In this document: positions 60,647-64,000 of the stretch, piece after piece | Numbering within the stretch: the stretch's first letter is position 1 | Layout of the letters: each line of letters starts with the position of its first letter | DNA from: Halolamina sediminis | GTDB taxonomy: Archaea > Halobacteriota > Halobacteria > Halobacteriales > Haloferacaceae | Assembly: GCF_001282785.1 (NCBI RefSeq) | Contig: NZ_CVUA01000001.1 | Span: forward strand, 496,001 to 560,000 | Direction: 5' to 3' | Length of the DNA: 64,000 nucleotides | Notes under the pieces: model-generated | Databases searched by the model: none | Told to the model about the DNA's origin: nothing | Seen by the model: only the letters and a program-made list of their open reading frames with translations | Position numbers and translations under genes: made by a program

Positions 60647-61141
60647 ATGGAGCGGATCGCAGTCGACGACGTCGACGGTCGGATCGGCCCCGCCGCGGTA
60701 GTGCGGGGGCTCACGGAACCGCTCGGGCTGACCGATCTCGCGATGAACTACTACGAGCTCGAGCCCGGCGACTCCTTCGCGTACGCCTACCACAACCACG
60801 AGATTCAGGAAGAGGTGTTCTACGTGATCGAGGGGACCGCGACGTTCGAAACCGAGTCCGGCGACGTGGCGGTGGGGCCGAACGAGGCGATCCGGTTCGA
60901 CCGCGAGGAGTTCCAGCGCGGCTGGAACCGCGGCGACGAGCGCGTCGTCGCGATCGCGCTGGGCGCGCCGCTTTCGTACGGCGAGTCGGTGACGCTGCGC
61001 GACTGCCCGGAGTGTGAGGCGAAGACCGACAACGATCTCGGCCGCGCGGACGGCGAGGACGCGATCGTCGCCCACTGTACGCAGTGTGAGACCGAAACCG
61101 GCCGCTGGTACCGCGGCTCGATGCCCGGCGAGGTGCCCTGA
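60647..61141 (+). CDS. Cupin fused to a C-terminal zinc ribbon
   Basis: 164 residues. Residues ~30-110 form a cupin barrel (YAYHNHEIQEEVFYVIEGTATFETESG, metal-binding histidines/glutamate). Residues ~123-155 hold CPECEAK and CTQCETE, a four-cysteine zinc ribbon. A GGCTTTTTG box ~28 nt upstream marks the promoter. The ribbon is unusual on a cupin and suggests protein or nucleic-acid contact; function unknown. Confidence 0.82.
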   Translation: MERIAVDDVDGRIGPAAVVRGLTEPLGLTDLAMNYYELEPGDSFAYAYHNHEIQEEVFYVIEGTATFETESGDVAVGPNEAIRFDREEFQRGWNRGDERVVAIALGAPLSYGESVTLRDCPECEAKTDNDLGRADGEDAIVAHCTQCETETGRWYRGSMPGEVP

Positions 61142-61417
61142 CTACGCCGACTCGTCGGCGTCGTTGTCGGTTCCCGTGGCGTCGTCCGCGGTTGCGGGCC
61201 CGCTCTCCCTCTCGCGGTCGCGCTCACGGTCGGCGAGGATCGCGAAGCCGGGGAGCCCGATGCCGAGCCCGAGGGCGAACGGCAGCCAGAACAGCGGCTC
61301 GCCGACGAACAGCAGCGCAAGCGAGAACACGAACGCGCCGATCACCGAGAACCCCGCCAGCCGGTCGAGCCGGTAGCTCCGCGCAGTGTCCTCCTCGGTG
61401 TCGGGGTGTTCGCTCAT
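61142..61417 (-). CDS. Small two-helix membrane protein
   Basis: 91 residues: a charged N-terminus (MSEHPDTEEDTARSYRL), two helices (GFSVIGAFVFSLALLFV, FWLPFALGLGIGLPGFAIL) and an acidic tail. No family recognised. It directly abuts the cupin-ribbon stop on the opposite strand. ATG 61417 is preferred to an upstream in-frame start. Confidence 0.68.
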   Translation of the reverse strand: MSEHPDTEEDTARSYRLDRLAGFSVIGAFVFSLALLFVGEPLFWLPFALGLGIGLPGFAILADRERDRERESGPATADDATGTDNDADESA

Positions 61418-61484
61418 GTCGCGACCGACGTGGCGCGCGCTCAAAGGGGCTGTGTTCCGGCGACGGAGCCGGCCTCTCCGCCTC

Positions 61485-61964
61485 TCACACTGAGAACTCG
61501 TACACGTCGTCGCCGACGTGGTGGAGCGATTCGATCACCTTCCCGCTCTCGCCGGCCATCTCCTCGCCGTCGACCAGCGCGCGGCCCACGGCCAGCGCCT
61601 TGCCGTGGCTCTCCTCGACGATCACCACGAGGTCGCCCTCCTCGATCGTTTCATCGGCCTCGGTGATCCCCGGGCGCATCACGTCGGCGCCGTTGCTCAC
61701 GAACGACACCGCGCCGGCGTCGACGGTGACGATCCCCTCCTCGGGCGGATGGGCGTTGGCGCCCCGGACGGAGAGGAACGGCTCGCCGTCGTAGTACAGC
61801 ACGTCCGGGTCGCCGTCGACCAGCACCACGTCGAACTCGGTGTCCTCCAGCTCCACCAGCTCGTAGGTGTCGGCGTCCAGTTCGACGCCCAGCCCCTCGC
61901 TGAGCGCGTCCTCGATCTCGGCCACGGCGTCGCTGCGCAGGTGGTGGCGGGAGCTGATCTCCAT
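61485..61964 (-). CDS. PUA-domain RNA-binding protein (MCT-1/Tma20-like)
   Basis: 159 residues. An N-terminal pre-PUA part (ISSRHHLRSDAVAEIEDAL) and a PUA domain (VTVDAGAVSFVSNGADVMRPGI, VVIVEESHGKALAVGRAL) match archaeal homologues of MCT-1/Tma20, which act in ribosome recycling or initiation in eukaryotes. The archaeal role is not established. ATG 61964. Confidence 0.85.
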   Translation of the reverse strand: MEISSRHHLRSDAVAEIEDALSEGLGVELDADTYELVELEDTEFDVVLVDGDPDVLYYDGEPFLSVRGANAHPPEEGIVTVDAGAVSFVSNGADVMRPGITEADETIEEGDLVVIVEESHGKALAVGRALVDGEEMAGESGKVIESLHHVGDDVYEFSV

Positions 61965-62055
61965 ACCCGCCTGTGGGCCGTCTCGGGGGATAAATCGCCC
62001 GCTCCGAGCCGCGCCGTCGAACCGCTTTTGCCGGCGGGCGCCGACCGCCGAGGGG

Positions 62056-62847
62056 ATGCCCCCGCTCTGGCCCGCCGTCTTCCTCCTCGCCGGCGCGATC
62101 GTCTGGCTGCTCGCCGCGCCCGCACCCCTGACCGGCCTCCGACTGCTCCGGACGCCCGAGTTCGCTGTCTCGGACCTGCTCGCCGACCGCCCCGACCGCG
62201 CCTGCTTCACCGGGACGGTCGTCGAGGCCGAGGACGGCGGGACCGTCGAGGCGCCGTTCTCCGGCCGGCGGGCGGTCGCGCTGGCGTACCAGGTGCTGGA
62301 GGAGGAGTCCTCCGGGCTCTGGTGGCTCGGCTTCCCGTTCGGCACCATGACCAGCTTCGAACCCATCGACGGCGGCGCCGTCGCGGAGCCGTTCCTGCTC
62401 GACGACGGCACCGGACAGGTCCGGGTCGACCCCGGCGGCGCGACGTTCCGTCTCGACCCGGACACGATGATCGGTGTGAAAGGCGGCGACACGCCGCCCG
62501 AGCGGATCCGGCGGTACATCGACAGCAACGACGACGTGAACGATGAGGACGTGAGCGTCAACCTCGGCATCGTCAACTGGGGCGTCGGAACCGATCGGCG
62601 CTACGTCGAACGCCGGGTCGAACCGGGCGACGAGGTGCTGGTCTGTGGCGGGGCCCGGGACGCCCGGGGAGCGATCGGCGCCGTCCCCGCGGTCATCGAC
62701 GGCGGCTCGCCGTTCCTGCTGGCTGACACCGACCGCCGCACGCTCGCCCGACGGCTCCTCGTCGGCAGCCCCGCCGCAGTACTGCTCTCGCTGGCGCTGA
62801 TCGCGGGTGGCGGGCTGGCGTACGCCGGCTTCTTGGGTCTGCTCTGA
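62056..62847 (+). CDS. GIDE/BAM-like membrane protein (paralogue 2)
   Basis: 263 residues with N- and C-terminal helices around a soluble domain. Shared with paralogue 1: a FTGTVVEAEDGGTVEAPFSGRRAVALAYQV block and the TPPERIRRYI block. A VLVCGGARDA segment near the C-terminus aligns with VVGRVTEA of paralogue 1. No RING finger. It lies 91 bp from the divergent PUA gene. Function unknown; possibly a membrane regulatory protein. Confidence 0.72.
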   Translation: MPPLWPAVFLLAGAIVWLLAAPAPLTGLRLLRTPEFAVSDLLADRPDRACFTGTVVEAEDGGTVEAPFSGRRAVALAYQVLEEESSGLWWLGFPFGTMTSFEPIDGGAVAEPFLLDDGTGQVRVDPGGATFRLDPDTMIGVKGGDTPPERIRRYIDSNDDVNDEDVSVNLGIVNWGVGTDRRYVERRVEPGDEVLVCGGARDARGAIGAVPAVIDGGSPFLLADTDRRTLARRLLVGSPAAVLLSLALIAGGGLAYAGFLGLL

Positions 62848-62914
62848 CCCGGTGCATCGCGGAACACGGCTCGCGCCCCGAAACGCCTACCTGCCGGCTC
62901 CGCCAACGGCACCC

Positions 62915-64000
62915 ATGAGCGAAACTGACGACGCCCAGGCCGCGGCCGGCACCGCCGAGGGACAGGGCCCCGTGCTGATCTCCGAGGCCCTCGACGAGGC
63001 GCTGGCCGAGAAGCGCGACGAGCTGTTCGAGGAGTTCGACCTCCGGGACGAGTTCCCGCCCGCGGTGATGCGCGAGGCCGAGCGCCGGATCGAGAACGTC
63101 GAACAGGAGATCCAGGACGAGCTCGACGACCGGGCGGACCTCCGCGATCTGACCGCCTGGACCACCGACCCCGCGGACGCACAGGACTTCGACGACGCCC
63201 TCTCCGTCGAGGAGCACGACGACGAGTACGTGCTGTACGTCCACATCGCGGACGTGAGTCACTACGTCCACCCGGACTCGCTGATGTGGGAGGAGGCCGT
63301 CGAGCGCTGTAACACTGTCTACCTGCCGGGGTACACCACCCACATGCTCCCGCCCGCGCTGGCGGAGACGGTCTGCTCGCTCGTCCCCGAGGAGGACCGA
63401 CTCGCCCACACCGTCGAGATGCATCTCGACAAGGAGGAGCTCTCCTTCGAGGAGATCGACATCTACAAGTCCGTCATCAACTCCGACGAGCGGCTCACCT
63501 ACACCCAGTGTGAGCACCGACTCGAGGACGAGGATGCGCCGCTGCACGACGAGAACCAGTTGGCGTTCGAGCTCGCCGACCGCATGCACGAACAGCGGAA
63601 GGCCGACGGCTCGCTCGTGTTGAACCCCCGCCGGGATCAGGCCCACACGATGATCGAGGAGTCGATGCTGAAAGCGAACAAGGCCGTCACGCACACGCTG
63701 ATGTGGGATCGCGGCGTCGAGGCGATGTATCGCGTCCACCCCCAGCCGACCCCGGACCAGTGGAACGAGGCGCTGAAGGAGATCCAGGAGCTCGACGGCG
63801 TCTCCATCCCCGGCGAGGCGTTCGGGGACGACCCGCGGAAGGCGGTCAACGCCGCGCTGGAGGAGTCCCCCGGCCGTTCGCTGGACAAGATCCAGCGCGC
63901 CGTGCTGAAGGTGATGCCCCGGGCGAAGTACATGAACGACCCCTTCGGCGGCCACCACGCGCTCAACTTCGACATCTACGGCCACTTCACTTCGCCCATC
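62915..64000 (+). CDS. rnr: RNase II/R-type exoribonuclease, 5' part (runs off the window)
   Basis: The first 362 residues only. The RNB catalytic domain opens with DLTAWTTDPADAQDFDDALSV (metal-binding aspartates), then HIADVSHYVHPDSLMWEEA, NTVYLPGYTTHMLPPALAE and SLVPEEDRLAHTVEM, as in RNase R/Rrp44. Little cold-shock domain precedes it, so it is a short archaeal RNB protein. It would degrade RNA 3' to 5', or act in rRNA maturation. The C-terminus lies outside the window. Confidence 0.9.
   Translation, partial: MSETDDAQAAAGTAEGQGPVLISEALDEALAEKRDELFEEFDLRDEFPPAVMREAERRIENVEQEIQDELDDRADLRDLTAWTTDPADAQDFDDALSVEEHDDEYVLYVHIADVSHYVHPDSLMWEEAVERCNTVYLPGYTTHMLPPALAETVCSLVPEEDRLAHTVEMHLDKEELSFEEIDIYKSVINSDERLTYTQCEHRLEDEDAPLHDENQLAFELADRMHEQRKADGSLVLNPRRDQAHTMIEESMLKANKAVTHTLMWDRGVEAMYRVHPQPTPDQWNEALKEIQELDGVSIPGEAFGDDPRKAVNAALEESPGRSLDKIQRAVLKVMPRAKYMNDPFGGHHALNFDIYGHFTSPI

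Overview
The window is chromosomal DNA of a halophilic archaeon (class Halobacteria). GC content is very high, proteins are strongly acidic, and many genes have an A/T-rich box about 25-30 nt before a start codon with almost no leader. The gene set is archaeal: LonB, ArcS, TrmY, RpoP, L37Ae, KEOPS Pcc1, DacZ, TruD, Pth2, RPA-like protein. The genus cannot be fixed from the sequence alone. I see no transposase, integrase, CRISPR array, rRNA or replication origin.

Layout. 0-7.5 kb: 5' end of lonB, NMN adenylyltransferase, a TRIC-type channel, a deaminase, haem genes hemC-hemD and hemL with a vapBC toxin-antitoxin pair between them, and a membrane histidine kinase. 7.5-20 kb: archaeosine synthase, beta-RFAP synthase, a RecA-like ATPase with a degenerate P-loop, TrmY, gamma-glutamyltransferase, a stress protein, an M28 peptidase, a PQQ-type propeller, a DJ-1 protein, and the gluconeogenic pair class I aldolase / fructose-bisphosphatase. 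20-33 kb: three tRNA genes (Leu-UAG, His-GUG, Pro-UGG), each followed by a partial copy of its own 3' end; an AI-2E-type permease; dacZ-mscS; two cold-shock genes; a site-2 protease with CBS domains; an SF2 helicase; an SLC13 transporter. 33-39 kb: RPA-like protein, an Agl23-like membrane protein, MOSC protein, peroxiredoxin. 39.1-42.3 kb: an AT-rich island holding a membrane glycosyltransferase and a HEAT-repeat partner, bounded on both sides by the 3' end of an azf-like gene (one a remnant, one intact). 43-54 kb: MptD, a creatininase-family protein, DUF502 protein, proline dehydrogenase, the pcc1-rpoP-rpl37ae operon, TruD, Pth2, dCTP deaminase and a ThiN-type regulator. 54-64 kb: glutathione-S-transferase-like protein, aminotransferase, SDR, molybdopterin oxidoreductase, cupin-zinc ribbon protein, PUA protein, two GIDE-like membrane proteins and the start of an RNase II/R-type enzyme.

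Themes. tRNA maturation is strongly represented (ArcS, TrmY, TruD, Pcc1, Pth2). Pterin synthesis appears twice (beta-RFAP synthase, MptD). Cyclic di-AMP synthesis is translationally coupled to a mechanosensitive channel. The most unusual material is non-coding or accessory: the tRNA 3' echo units, a modular hairpin-rich repeat present at about 25.7 kb and 58.2 kb, and the glycosyltransferase/HEAT island. Functions are read from motifs and remembered families; no database search was run.
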